16,854 bases of DNA from Methanosphaera sp. GTDB taxonomy: Archaea > Methanobacteriota > Methanobacteria > Methanobacteriales > Methanobacteriaceae. Shown here one piece after another: positions 7,130-14,547 of the stretch (the first letter of the stretch is position 1; every line of letters starts with the position of its first letter). The stretch spans positions 1-16,854 of the forward strand of contig JAFRMD010000174.1 in assembly GCA_017430835.1 (NCBI GenBank). The letters are read 5' to 3'. Position numbers and translations under genes: made by a program. The notes below the pieces were generated by a model that was given only the letters and a program-made list of their open reading frames with translations, had not been told where the DNA came from and did not search any database.

Positions 7130-8548
7130 TTAATTATTTTCTTTGATACGTTTATATACTAGATTGGATGAGGCTATTAGTCCTGCTTTTGGTATTGTTT
7201 TTTCTTCTTTCAATTGTTTTAATAGCAACTCATGAAGTTCTTCATTATATTGTTTGTATATTTTTATACTTTTAATTGTTTCTTTACTAATTGAATATGG
7301 TTTTATGTATTTTGTTAATATGTTTGCAAGTATTACTACAAAAATTAAAGATGAAATCTTTAAGGATACCGCTATCTGAACGGGTAGATAACTAACAGAT
7401 GATATTAAAGACAGTAATGATAGGGATATTATTCTTTTAAGAGAATCCCTATAATATCGTACTGCTAAGAATACGAGCAGTAATAGGAATATCATTGTAA
7501 TGGTAGATGTTGAAATATTCAAGTTTAACAGGTTAAGTATTGAATAATTACCATAGAATACTATCATGATTAGGATAAATAATACTATAGCAATCATTAT
7601 TGCTTTGATTCGTCTTTTTGTTTTTACTGATATATAATCTGTATAAGGTACTAGAACAACTAATGATGTAAAATATAACAATTTAAGATATGGCAGATTA
7701 AACATTAATTGCAATAATTCCCAGAAAGATAATAGAAATGCTAATTTCATTGCAAATGAAAACTTTAAAGATGAAAATGACAAGTTTCTTTTTATAAATG
7801 ATATTATATCCGTTAATTCAAATGTATTTTTCACCTTTTGATTTGTTATATTTGCTTTTTCTGATTCTATTATCTCAAGATTTAATAATACGGTTAATAA
7901 TGAACCTGATTTAATATCATTTAATATTATTTTTTCGTTATTTTTCACCTTATTTATTTCATTTTTAGCATAAACTAATTCTTTTTCCGTTAACTTATCC
8001 TTATTGATTAATTCATATATGTAATATGCACTTTTACATATTGTAGTCACTGATTCTCTTACATAATCATTAACATATTTATATTCAAGATTTTCAAAGA
8101 TTATAGTGCTTATGTTATTATTTATTTTCGGAATACGAGATTTATATTCGGTGTCATTTAACTTTGAATCAATTACTTCTGTTAAATCATTCAACAATAC
8201 TGTTGTTAAATCTTCATCTGAACTTATGTATTTTGATTTGTGAAGCATACGATTTAACAATAGAATGATTACAACACCAAGTGCTAAGGCAATTAGTCTT
8301 AATTGTAGTCTTTCAACGCTTACTGGATTATTCATAAACATTATATAACCCAGCAGATAACCTACATGAGAGTCACTTGTTAAGACGTTAAAGGATGAGA
8401 TTGTAACAAAAAATATTAATAAAAAACCTAATATTAAACCAACTATATTCTGGGGAGTGTTAATAAATGCTACTATTGCACTACTCCATACTACCAATAA
8501 TATTTTAATAAATGATACTTTAGGAGCAAACCAAAGATCTGTATTCAT
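7130..8548 (-). CDS. FUSC-like (aromatic acid exporter type) membrane protein, main open frame
   Basis: The open frame gives 472 aa with the two-block plan of FUSC-like proteins: a first hydrophobic block (about residues 12-102, several helices), a soluble helical middle (about 105-240), and a second block (about 245-410). The second block begins SSLKFSFAMKLAFLLSFWELL, and its relation to the FUSC module is my judgement from that pattern. A cytosolic tail follows. Such proteins are linked to export of aromatic acids and similar compounds, but the substrate here is unknown. The ATG at 8548 has no ribosome site and lies in the middle of a hydrophobic stretch that stays in frame upstream to 8662, so it is probably not the original start. 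The frame also ends early relative to its in-frame continuation (6863-7129). The gene is therefore likely damaged at both ends. Confidence 0.65.
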   Translation of the reverse strand: MNTDLWFAPKVSFIKILLVVWSSAIVAFINTPQNIVGLILGFLLIFFVTISSFNVLTSDSHVGYLLGYIMFMNNPVSVERLQLRLIALALGVVIILLLNRMLHKSKYISSDEDLTTVLLNDLTEVIDSKLNDTEYKSRIPKINNNISTIIFENLEYKYVNDYVRESVTTICKSAYYIYELINKDKLTEKELVYAKNEINKVKNNEKIILNDIKSGSLLTVLLNLEIIESEKANITNQKVKNTFELTDIISFIKRNLSFSSLKFSFAMKLAFLLSFWELLQLMFNLPYLKLLYFTSLVVLVPYTDYISVKTKRRIKAIMIAIVLFILIMIVFYGNYSILNLLNLNISTSTITMIFLLLLVFLAVRYYRDSLKRIISLSLLSLISSVSYLPVQIAVSLKISSLIFVVILANILTKYIKPYSISKETIKSIKIYKQYNEELHELLLKQLKEEKTIPKAGLIASSNLVYKRIKENN

Positions 8549-8679
8549 AGTATATAATGTAATGAATATTACTATTACAGGTACTATAAAGTTTTTTTTA
8601 CCAAATATTATTGAGAAAGTAGCAAAAACAACAATATTAATAAATATAATGGTAAAACCTGTTTAATACTTTTTTTCAT
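8549..8679 (-). pseudogene. Displaced 5' end of the FUSC-like gene
   Basis: Upstream of 8548 the frame is open back to TAA at 8663-8665 and encodes a membrane helix (VVFATFSIIFGKKN then FIVPVIVIFITLYT) that belongs to the protein, but it contains no ATG, GTG or TTG. An ATG at 8679 in another frame gives MKKSIKQ, a natural start, preceded by AATGATTTATT. Adding one base near the CAGG at about 8657 would join MKKSIKQ to GFTIIFINIVVF. A one-base loss is the simplest explanation. A sequencing error or an unusual start codon are the alternatives. Confidence 0.5.
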
Positions 8680-8689
8680 AATAAATCAT

Positions 8690-9085
8690 TTAAATTAAAT
8701 CTATATTCCTTAAATTACTAAACTATCAATAGCTTAATAATCTTACAAGTATAAAAATCTACTCTATATATATCTATATATATTAAATAATATATAATAA
8801 TGTAAAATATATAAATAGGCTCGTAATAATATCGATTTCAGAAAAATATGGTATTGAAGGATTTTTCCAAATATATGCTTATATATCAACCTTTAATTTT
8901 ATTCATCTTTTAATAAAGTTAGATTATTAGTTGCCCATATTATTAATTAACTATAAAATTTGTAATTGAATTATTTTCAAATCCAATAAATTAATAAGGT
9001 TGCTTTTCCTAAAGAAAAAACTTTCAATAATGTTCAACAATAAAAAATAGGTCTATAACAGTATATAAAAATTTGAAGAAAAAAA
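8690..9085. other. Intergenic region without recognisable genes
   Basis: About 400 bases of A+T-rich DNA between the FUSC-like gene and the GNAT remnant. Tracts of alternating T and A at 8763-8812 contain many TATA-like words and may hold the FUSC promoter on the minus strand. I translated the stretch 8820-9060 on the plus strand and saw only short frames broken by stops. It could be the eroded 5' half of the GNAT gene, but I cannot show that. Confidence 0.4.
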
Positions 9086-9269
9086 TTAGGAACTTCCTTG
9101 TTAGAAACATTAATATGCAAATTAGTAATATTTCATAATTAGTTGGAATTAATTCTTTACAGTAGATGCATATGTTAGTACAAGATGTTTTTATGAAAAC
9201 AATGCATTTGAATATATTTTAAATACAATGAAAAAAAACTTAAAAAGGCAGAAAAACATAAATCATTAA
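9086..9269 (+). pseudogene. GNAT acetyltransferase remnant
   Basis: Two short frames together spell the end of a GNAT N-acetyltransferase. The first (from 9086) reads LGTSLLETLICK, matching the acetyl-CoA binding loop motif GxGxxLLE, and stops at TAG 9140-9142. The second, shifted by one base (9153-9269), reads FFTVDAYVSTRCFYENNAFEYI, matching the common GNAT C-terminal pattern TVDAYxxAxxFYEKNGFE. It has a conserved Tyr and an Ala where GNATs usually have Gly. It stops at 9267-9269. The N-terminal half is not recognisable. With a stop and a frameshift inside the core domain it cannot make an active enzyme. Confidence 0.6.
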
Positions 9270-9301
9270 GCAGTGTCGTTTTGTCCAAAGACATTAAAAA
9301 A

Positions 9302-9463
9302 TTATAATTTCATAAAATTAATTTTTCTACCTTTTCTTATTCTTTCACTAATTTCTTTATCTTTTTCAGTTATCGGATCATCCATTTTTTTAATAAAACG
9401 AATTGCATCTTCTCCTTCAAGGACTGGAGTTGGTTCTATTGAATTATATACCTTTTTAGTCAT
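9302..9463 (-). CDS. Small conserved-looking 53-aa protein, possible antitoxin-like
   Basis: A minus-strand frame of 53 codons preceded by a textbook ribosome site: AGGTGATTCGAT, then ATG at 9463. The protein begins MTKKVYNSIEPTPVLEGEDA and continues with IRFIKKMDDP, then a charged helix rich in K, R and E, ending FMKL. It has no signal peptide or membrane segment. The pattern EPTPVLxGxDAxxF resembles small archaeal proteins that I know only as hypothetical or antitoxin-like; I cannot name a family. The plus-strand frame over the same bases (9273-9494) is a shadow with no ribosome site. No intact toxin partner is seen downstream; its 3' end faces the GNAT remnant. Confidence 0.68.
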   Translation of the reverse strand: MTKKVYNSIEPTPVLEGEDAIRFIKKMDDPITEKDKEISERIRKGRKINFMKL

Positions 9464-9960
9464 ATCGAATCACCTAATATATTATCAATATTGATTTTAA
9501 CTATTTAACATTAATTATAGTTTTCTTTTCTATATTACTTTTACATTTTCTTATTAATAATTATTGTATTTATTTTTTGACATATTACTAAATATTCTAT
9601 TTAATATAAGAATAACTTTTTTCTATCATTTTTGTTTCATTTAAAAAAATTTTCATATTTTTTTTTAAAATTTTCTTTTATATTAATAAATAAACTTTAT
9701 GTAAAAAATTATTAAAAAATATATTATAAAAAATTATATAATATAAAAATTTATTAAATAATTCATTTGAAAAATATAAATACTATTACTAATATACATA
9801 TTAATTAACCAATCATATAAAGAAAGGAATATAGAATATTTGAAGATAAAACAAAATTCAATTATTGTATCTAATATCCCTACTCTAAATTATTTCTTTA
9901 TTATTTGTTAAGAAAAGTTATATATTAGATTTTAAATAAATATTTAAACAGGTGTTCAAA
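9464..9960. other. Long A+T-rich intergenic region before the PIN pair
   Basis: Almost 500 bases, nearly all A and T. A possible TATA box, TTATATATT at 9918-9926, lies about 38 bases before the ATG at 9961 and would give a very short leader. A second TATA-like word, AAAAATATAAATACT (9770-9784), lies further up. A TTG at 9839 could start a 24-codon peptide, but the support is too thin to call it. No other structure was seen. Confidence 0.45.
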
Positions 9961-10548
9961 ATGACATACATTTACTCAAATAGAAATAAAGAATATTTGA
10001 GCAATGATTTATATGATATTTTCGATTTGATTCAAACTCCATTAAATAAATCTTATATAAATAACAAAGAGAATACAACAGAAATTATAAATTATTTGGA
10101 TTTAAATATAACTAATATTAGAAAATATTTTCCTAAAATTACTGAAATATTGAAAAAGTATGAATATTACAAAGAAGATATATTACATGATTTTATGAAA
10201 ATACGCTCCATGTCCACATATATTTTCAATTATCTTGAAAAAATCACTGATAACAAATATAATAATGATTTAATACCTTATTTAGATATAATTTATGATT
10301 ATGTGAGATTTGTTGATATTTTATTGGATGATTTTCATAATATTCTAATTCATAAAAATAATTATCTTCGAGAAAAAATTACATATGAAGATTATTCTGA
10401 AGAATATGTTAAATATAAAAGAAAATTAAATCAAGATAGAAATATATTTTATCAGAAAATATATGAAGAGAATGAAGAGAATGATATGAATACAATTAAA
10501 AAGATATGGGGTAAACAATATGTCAAAGGAGAATATGAACACAAATGA
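9961..10548 (+). CDS. 195-aa protein of unknown family, partner of the PIN gene
   Basis: I do not recognise this family. The protein is highly charged and rich in Tyr, Asn, Asp, Lys and Ile, with no signal peptide or membrane helix, and looks all-helical (for example EIINYLDLNITNIRKYF and YLDIIYDYVRFVDILLDDF). The helix with VDILLDDFHNIL resembles pieces of four-helix bundles, but no motif decides it. The GTG at 9952 overlaps the ribosome site AGGTG. The ATG at 9961, six bases later, is the real start (MTYIYSNRN). The stop is TGA and lies 29 bases inside the next gene, so translation is probably coupled. The order (unknown protein first, PIN second, overlapping) is that of a toxin-antitoxin pair, with this one as the candidate antitoxin or regulator. 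That role is inferred from position only. Confidence 0.65.
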   Translation: MTYIYSNRNKEYLSNDLYDIFDLIQTPLNKSYINNKENTTEIINYLDLNITNIRKYFPKITEILKKYEYYKEDILHDFMKIRSMSTYIFNYLEKITDNKYNNDLIPYLDIIYDYVRFVDILLDDFHNILIHKNNYLREKITYEDYSEEYVKYKRKLNQDRNIFYQKIYEENEENDMNTIKKIWGKQYVKGEYEHK

Positions 10549-11236
10549 TATCTGTTTGGATACCAATACGATAATATCTTTACTTTTTTTTATTGAACCA
10601 GAACATTCAATTATTAAAAAATATCTTGATATTAATTTAAAGAACAATTTTTATTATACCCAACATATATATTCTGAATGTGAAAACATATTCCAACAAA
10701 AGTTAGAATTTCTAAATAATATTATAGAAGACACAATATTATTCTTAGAAGATAATCATAATATTATTTATAATAAAAATAAATTTACATCATCTTTTAT
10801 CAAATCAAATAATAATTATTACTATAAAGAAAGTATTGTAAAATTAGAAGATATTATAAGTATTTTAAATATTATATGGGATAATTATTGTAATGAAAGT
10901 ATGGATGGATTTTATTTAAGCCAATTATTTTTTAAATATCAACATTTCCTTAATAATTCTCTTATTAAATATAAACAGGGGATTTACAATCGTTTAATTC
11001 TAATTAATAAACATGAACGTGATTATCCTCAAATTGAAGATAATTTATTAAGACATGGTTCACATAAAGAAGATAATGAGATAATATTAGATATTTACGA
11101 ATATTATTTAAAAAATGGAATATTTTTCACATTTATAACATTTGATAAATCTTTTTATAATTCATTAGAGGAATGTAATTTTGATTTCTTAACTGAAATA
11201 TATAACTATGAATCTATAAAGGCAAAAATTAATTAA
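10520..11236 (+). CDS. PIN-like ribonuclease, probable toxin or defence effector
   Basis: A 238-aa protein with a PIN-type layout. The first strand and Asp are in ICLDTNTIISLL (Asp14). A second acidic position is SECENIF (Glu53). The third is Asp185 in SHKEDNEIILD, and the last is the strand-plus-Asp of ITFDKSF (Asp209). These four match the metal-binding acidic set of PIN nucleases. At 238 aa it is much longer than typical VapC toxins (about 130 aa); the extra length is a helical, Asn-rich insert at about residues 60-180. PIN toxins of the VapC type cut RNA, often tRNA or rRNA; the target here is unknown. The ATG at 10520 follows GGGGT by seven bases. An internal ATG at 10535 follows GGAG closely and is the alternative. 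It overlaps the 195-aa gene and converges on the recombinase. Confidence 0.68.
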   Translation: MSKENMNTNDICLDTNTIISLLFFIEPEHSIIKKYLDINLKNNFYYTQHIYSECENIFQQKLEFLNNIIEDTILFLEDNHNIIYNKNKFTSSFIKSNNNYYYKESIVKLEDIISILNIIWDNYCNESMDGFYLSQLFFKYQHFLNNSLIKYKQGIYNRLILINKHERDYPQIEDNLLRHGSHKEDNEIILDIYEYYLKNGIFFTFITFDKSFYNSLEECNFDFLTEIYNYESIKAKIN

Positions 11237-11315
11237 TCCTCAATAATTTTTATTTACAGAACAAGTTATCAAGAAATTATACTGAATTTAGTAATAAATA
11301 TGCATGGCTTTAATA

Positions 11316-12368
11316 CTAGGTTAAACTTTCCAGTTGTGCTATTCTCTTATTTTTATTAATAATTATCTGTTCCAGTTCCTTTATCTGTTGTTTTAGTTGT
11401 TTTACTTCTTCTGAATCTTCCTTGATTTTTAGGTATTCTATTCCTTTCATGTAGGCAGTTTTGATGTTTTTGTTTGCATATGAGTATTTGCTCAGTACTG
11501 ATTTTACTTTGTGTCCCAGTAGTCTATCTATGTCTTCATTGTGTACTCCTGCTAGTGTCAGTTGTGTTGCAAAGAATTTTCTTAGTCCGTGTGGATGGAA
11601 TTTTCTGTGTGAATCTATCTTTCCAAAGTTTAGCTGATCATTATAGTACCTGAATGCCTGGTTTATTGCAGGTTTACTCATGGTGAATAATGGATCTTCA
11701 TCTTTTAGTTTTCCTCGTGTACTTAGGTATTTTAGTATTGCTGTTGTGCATTCTGGTGTGCAGCAGGTGTAGTAGAAGAAGTCTGTTTTTGCACGATGAA
11801 CTTTGATGGTTGGTATGATGTTTGACTCATTCCATAAATCATCCAAAATATCAGTAAATTCATCACATGATGTATATTCCGTGAGTGATTTTTTGAATTC
11901 TCCAACATTTAGGTTTGTTACCTCATTTATTGCACATCCACTTGTTGCCATAAACAGAATTATTGCCTTGAGTTGTTTATTGTTCGTCCTGTTTAGAACT
12001 TGTCTTATCTCATTTTTGTTTGGTAATCTGTCAGGGTCATTGCTTTCATGAACCACGAGTTTTTCTATTGATCCCAGGTCTTTTTTTCCAAGTTTGTAGA
12101 GTGCCTTTAAAAGGTCTACCCTTTTGTTGATTGTTGAGTTTGCCTTGTCTTCATCTATAAGGTAATCTTTGAAGTCTTCTATTGTATCAATTATATCTTC
12201 TGTTTCCATGTCTAGTGTTGATGTGAAACTTTTGTCTAAAAATTTTACGTAACTGTTTACTGCGGTGATGTATGTTCTGATTGTACTTTCTGTAATGCTT
12301 TTTCCCTTTCGTCTCGCTTTTCGTTTCAACATTTTTGTTATGTATTCATAATCTTCATTATATTGCAT
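11316..12368 (-). CDS. Tyrosine recombinase / integrase (archaeal type)
   Basis: A 350-aa phage-integrase family protein. Residues about 1-100 are the SAM-like core-binding domain. Residues about 110-310 are the catalytic domain, with Lys194, His260-x-x-Arg263 (HGLRKF), His286 (LLGHK) and the nucleophile Tyr295 (SKYSYAN). The first catalytic Arg, normally in TGxRxxE, is absent: the segment reads ATSGCAINEVTNL with Ala146 at that place. Residues about 318-350 are a coiled coil (EEVKQLKQQIKELEQIII), as in many recombinases of this order. The start ATG follows GAAGGT. It is convergent with the PIN pair and probably marks this region as acquired, though no tRNA or clear attachment site is visible. 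It may be inactive or use a shifted Arg. Confidence 0.85.
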   Translation of the reverse strand: MQYNEDYEYITKMLKRKARRKGKSITESTIRTYITAVNSYVKFLDKSFTSTLDMETEDIIDTIEDFKDYLIDEDKANSTINKRVDLLKALYKLGKKDLGSIEKLVVHESNDPDRLPNKNEIRQVLNRTNNKQLKAIILFMATSGCAINEVTNLNVGEFKKSLTEYTSCDEFTDILDDLWNESNIIPTIKVHRAKTDFFYYTCCTPECTTAILKYLSTRGKLKDEDPLFTMSKPAINQAFRYYNDQLNFGKIDSHRKFHPHGLRKFFATQLTLAGVHNEDIDRLLGHKVKSVLSKYSYANKNIKTAYMKGIEYLKIKEDSEEVKQLKQQIKELEQIIINKNKRIAQLESLT

Positions 12369-12442
12369 CTAAAATACCTTCTATATTTAGTATTTTGTTG
12401 GTAGTACTATATAAGATTTTTATTATAAGTCTCATATTTTAT

Positions 12443-12469
12443 TAATATTCATTTTGATGATGAATATTA
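12443..12469. repeat. Inverted repeat upstream of the recombinase
   Basis: TAATATTCAT and ATGAATATTA are perfect ten-base inverted arms with a seven-base spacer (TTTGATG). The site lies 75 bases before the recombinase start. It may be an operator for the recombinase or part of its DNA binding site. As a hairpin it would be weak because it has only one G:C pair per arm. Confidence 0.4.
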
Positions 12470-12569
12470 TTATTCATAATTGGATACTTGAAAAATAGAT
12501 TAAAAGGAGTAGTCATTAAATTTTTTTACAAATAAAAAGATATATATTTTTTTATTTATTATAGTCCAA

Positions 12570-12584
12570 AAAATTTAGTACTAA
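12570..12584. repeat. 15-bp direct repeat, left copy
   Basis: AAAATTTAGTACTAA occurs here and again at 14848-14862, on either side of the winged-helix/ATPase pair. The GTAC core is unusual in this DNA. It could be a target-site trace of an insertion or a shared regulator site. Confidence 0.3.
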
Positions 12585-12661
12585 TTTATTAAAATAGGAT
12601 TAATTTTAACTCTAAAGTATAAATACTTCTAAAAATACAATTAATAAAGAATTTTAGAAGA

Positions 12662-12937
12662 TTAGTATGGATAATGTCCATATATTCTTTTTTCATTTTC
12701 CAACCATCTTTTAAGCATTAAATCCGTTAAAAGATAAGCATTATTATAATAGTCAATTATTCCTTTATCCCGTAAAGTTTTAAGATACTTGTTTAAAGTT
12801 GCCGAGGACAGGTCATTGGCAGATTCTAAATATGTCCATGAACATTTTTCTTTGTTTAACATTGAACATATGATTTTTCTTTCAGAGGTATTTAATGAGC
12901 CCCATATTCTTATCCACATGACTAATATTTGATCCAT
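12662..12937 (-). CDS. Orphan winged-helix protein, possibly a fragment of an archaeal ATPase
   Basis: The open frame from ATG gives 91 aa. Residues about 15-75 form a winged helix (NTSERKIICSML, then SSATLNKYLKTLRDKGIIDYYNNAYLLTDLML). Its wing and the following LLTDLMLKRWL resemble the C-terminal winged helix of archaeal STAND-like ATPases, so it could be the tail of a lost ATPase or a stand-alone DNA-binding regulator. No ribosome site precedes 12937. The frame stays open upstream (YDNKLIEKTFIENM) and reaches a strong GAGGAGGT at 12978-12985. The ATG just after that site (12975) is in another frame and stops after MTIN. One added base would give MTNKLIEKTF and so on. The true start is therefore uncertain and may be frameshifted. 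It is divergent from the DUF4143 ATPase across the operator array. Confidence 0.6.
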   Translation of the reverse strand: MDQILVMWIRIWGSLNTSERKIICSMLNKEKCSWTYLESANDLSSATLNKYLKTLRDKGIIDYYNNAYLLTDLMLKRWLENEKRIYGHYPY

Positions 12938-13018
12938 ATTTTCTATGAATGTTTTTTCTATTAATTTATTGTCATATACCTCCTCTGACGATAAAATATT
13001 ATTTTTTTTTATTTTATA

Positions 13019-13098
13019 TACTTTATTTTATTAAAGTACTTTATTTTATTAAAGTATCTTTTTTTACTTTTTTATTAAAGTACTTTATTTTACTAAAG
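13019..13098. repeat. Tandem palindromic operator array between the divergent genes
   Basis: Four direct copies of TACTTTATTTTATTAAAG lie head to tail: 13019-13036 and 13037-13054 are exact, 13055-13080 is a longer, degenerate copy ending CTTTTTTATTAAAG, and 13081-13098 has one change (ACTAAAG). Each unit is itself a palindrome in which CTTTA is mirrored by TAAAG. The array sits between the winged-helix gene and the TATA box of the ATPase, as expected for a multi-site operator. A related site, CTTTA-N9-TAAAG, lies at 16786-16804 upstream of the XRE operon. Confidence 0.6.
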
Positions 13099-13133
13099 TT
13101 GAATATGTTAAAAATTTATTTATTCACGAAAGT

Positions 13134-13143
13134 TTTATATACA
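13134..13143 (+). promoter_or_regulatory. TATA box for the DUF4143 ATPase
   Basis: TTTTATATAC follows GAAAG, a plausible BRE/TATA arrangement. It would start transcription near 13165, leaving a leader of about 100 bases before the ATG at 13265. It lies 36 bases after the operator array, so bound repressors could block assembly of the transcription complex. Confidence 0.4.
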
Positions 13144-13264
13144 TATAATATATAATATTTAAATAAGAAATTTTTCTTTAGCACAAGTATTTTTTTATAA
13201 CTTTTTGAAATTTTTCTTTTCTAGGATGAATTTTTTTTATGTTAAGTTTAGTGGGTTGATATTG

Positions 13265-14500
13265 ATGACAAATAATTTAATCAAACGTGACGCTTATGTA
13301 AATCAATTAAAAGATTATATTGACTCTGATTTTGTTAAAGTATACATTGGAATTAGAAGGTCCGGTAAAACAAGCTTAATGTATAATATTATTGATGAAC
13401 TTAAATCAATGGGCGTTAAAGATGAAAATATAATATTTATTTCATTTGAATCAAGAGAATATACTTACATTGATAATTCAGAGCAATTAGATGAAATAAT
13501 TTATAATAAAGTTAAAAATCTTGAGGGAAAAATATATCTATTTTTTGATGAAATTCAACAGGTAAAAGATTGGGAAAAATCAATCAACAGTTACAGGGTT
13601 TCCATTGATAGTGACATATATATTACTGGTTCAAATTCAAAATTACTATCTGGTGAGCTGGCAACACTTTTAACTGGAAGATATCTGACAATTAATGTTT
13701 ATCCTTTCTCATTTAAAGAGTTTCTTCAATATAAAAATGAAATTGAAGATGTTGAAATAACCGATAATTCAATTAATGAATTATATGATGATTATTTTAA
13801 TTTTGGGGGTATGCCGGGTATTTTATCATTAGGTAGTGAAGAATTTAAACGATTAGCCCTAAAAGATATTTATAACTCTATATTATTTGAAGATGTCGTA
13901 TCTCGCTTTAAAATAAATAATGTTGACTTGCTGCAGCGATTCACCAGATATATGATTAGCAGCACGGGGGAAATCTTTTCATCCAAAAGTATAAAAAACT
14001 ATTTAAAAAGCAATAATATTTATACCTCACAAGATACATTGCTTAAATACAATGAATATTTATTTCAATCATTTTTTATTTCAAAATGCAAATTCTTTGA
14101 ACTTAAAGGAAGAAAAGAAATGAAAATATTAGGCAAATATTATTTGATGGATCATGGATTTCATCATGCACTAATAGAAGACAACATATTGAAGGTTACT
14201 AAAATCCTAGAAAACATTGTTTATGTAGAACTGCTCAGAAGGGGATACAATGTCAATGTCGGGAGAAATAGTGACAATAGAGAAGTGGATTTCGTATGTG
14301 AAAAATCAGGCAAATACAAATATATACAGGTTTCCTATAGGTTAACAAGTGAAGAAACATTGAATCGTGAAATCACTCCATTATTAAAAATACCTGATAA
14401 ATATGAATCAATACTGATTACAACTGAAAATCATGATTTTTCAAAAGAGGGTGTTAAACATTTAAACATAATAGAGTTTTTATGTGGAGATGATATATAA
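13265..14500 (+). CDS. AAA ATPase of the AAA_14 / DUF4143 family
   Basis: A 411-aa protein. Walker A is GIRRSGKTS (residues 29-37) and Walker B is YLFFDEIQ (91-98, Asp95-Glu96). The sensor segment TGSNSKLLSGELATLLTGR follows (121-139), then YPFSFKEFL (146-154), a family hallmark. The C-terminal DUF4143 region (about 205-411) ends in a PD-(D/E)xK-like core: Glu317 in the helix, EVDFV (340-344) and YIQVSY (353-358), where a Gln stands in the usual acidic/Lys strand. Homologues are widespread in archaea and of unknown function, often in variable regions. The frame is open to a TTG at 13205, but the family start pattern (NLIKRDAYVNQL) fits the ATG at 13265; its ribosome site is weak (GGTTGAT). 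It is divergent from the winged-helix gene. Confidence 0.85.
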   Translation: MTNNLIKRDAYVNQLKDYIDSDFVKVYIGIRRSGKTSLMYNIIDELKSMGVKDENIIFISFESREYTYIDNSEQLDEIIYNKVKNLEGKIYLFFDEIQQVKDWEKSINSYRVSIDSDIYITGSNSKLLSGELATLLTGRYLTINVYPFSFKEFLQYKNEIEDVEITDNSINELYDDYFNFGGMPGILSLGSEEFKRLALKDIYNSILFEDVVSRFKINNVDLLQRFTRYMISSTGEIFSSKSIKNYLKSNNIYTSQDTLLKYNEYLFQSFFISKCKFFELKGRKEMKILGKYYLMDHGFHHALIEDNILKVTKILENIVYVELLRRGYNVNVGRNSDNREVDFVCEKSGKYKYIQVSYRLTSEETLNREITPLLKIPDKYESILITTENHDFSKEGVKHLNIIEFLCGDDI

Positions 14501-14525
14501 GGTTATTAAATTATACTGATTTCAA

Positions 14526-14547
14526 TTTTTTTTTCTCTATTTTTTTG
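14526..14547 (+). terminator. T-rich terminator after the ATPase gene
   Basis: Two T runs (14526-14534 and 14541-14547) begin 26 bases past the stop codon. Archaeal transcription often ends at such U-rich tracts without a hairpin. In DNA this A+T-rich the call is tentative. Confidence 0.4.

Noticed and set aside
8763..8812. Runs of TATA as a special repeat
   Set aside because: Alternating T and A is expected at this base composition; no defined unit repeats.
9273..9494. Plus-strand 73-codon frame
   Set aside because: It is the shadow of the 53-codon minus-strand gene, which has a clear ribosome site; the plus frame has none.
9839..9910. TTG-started peptide of 24 codons before the PIN pair
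   Set aside because: A weak ribosome-like GGAAT and a rare start codon in A+T-rich DNA are not enough support.
13019..13098. Possible CRISPR array
   Set aside because: The units are 18 bases, head to tail with no spacers, and no cas genes are present.
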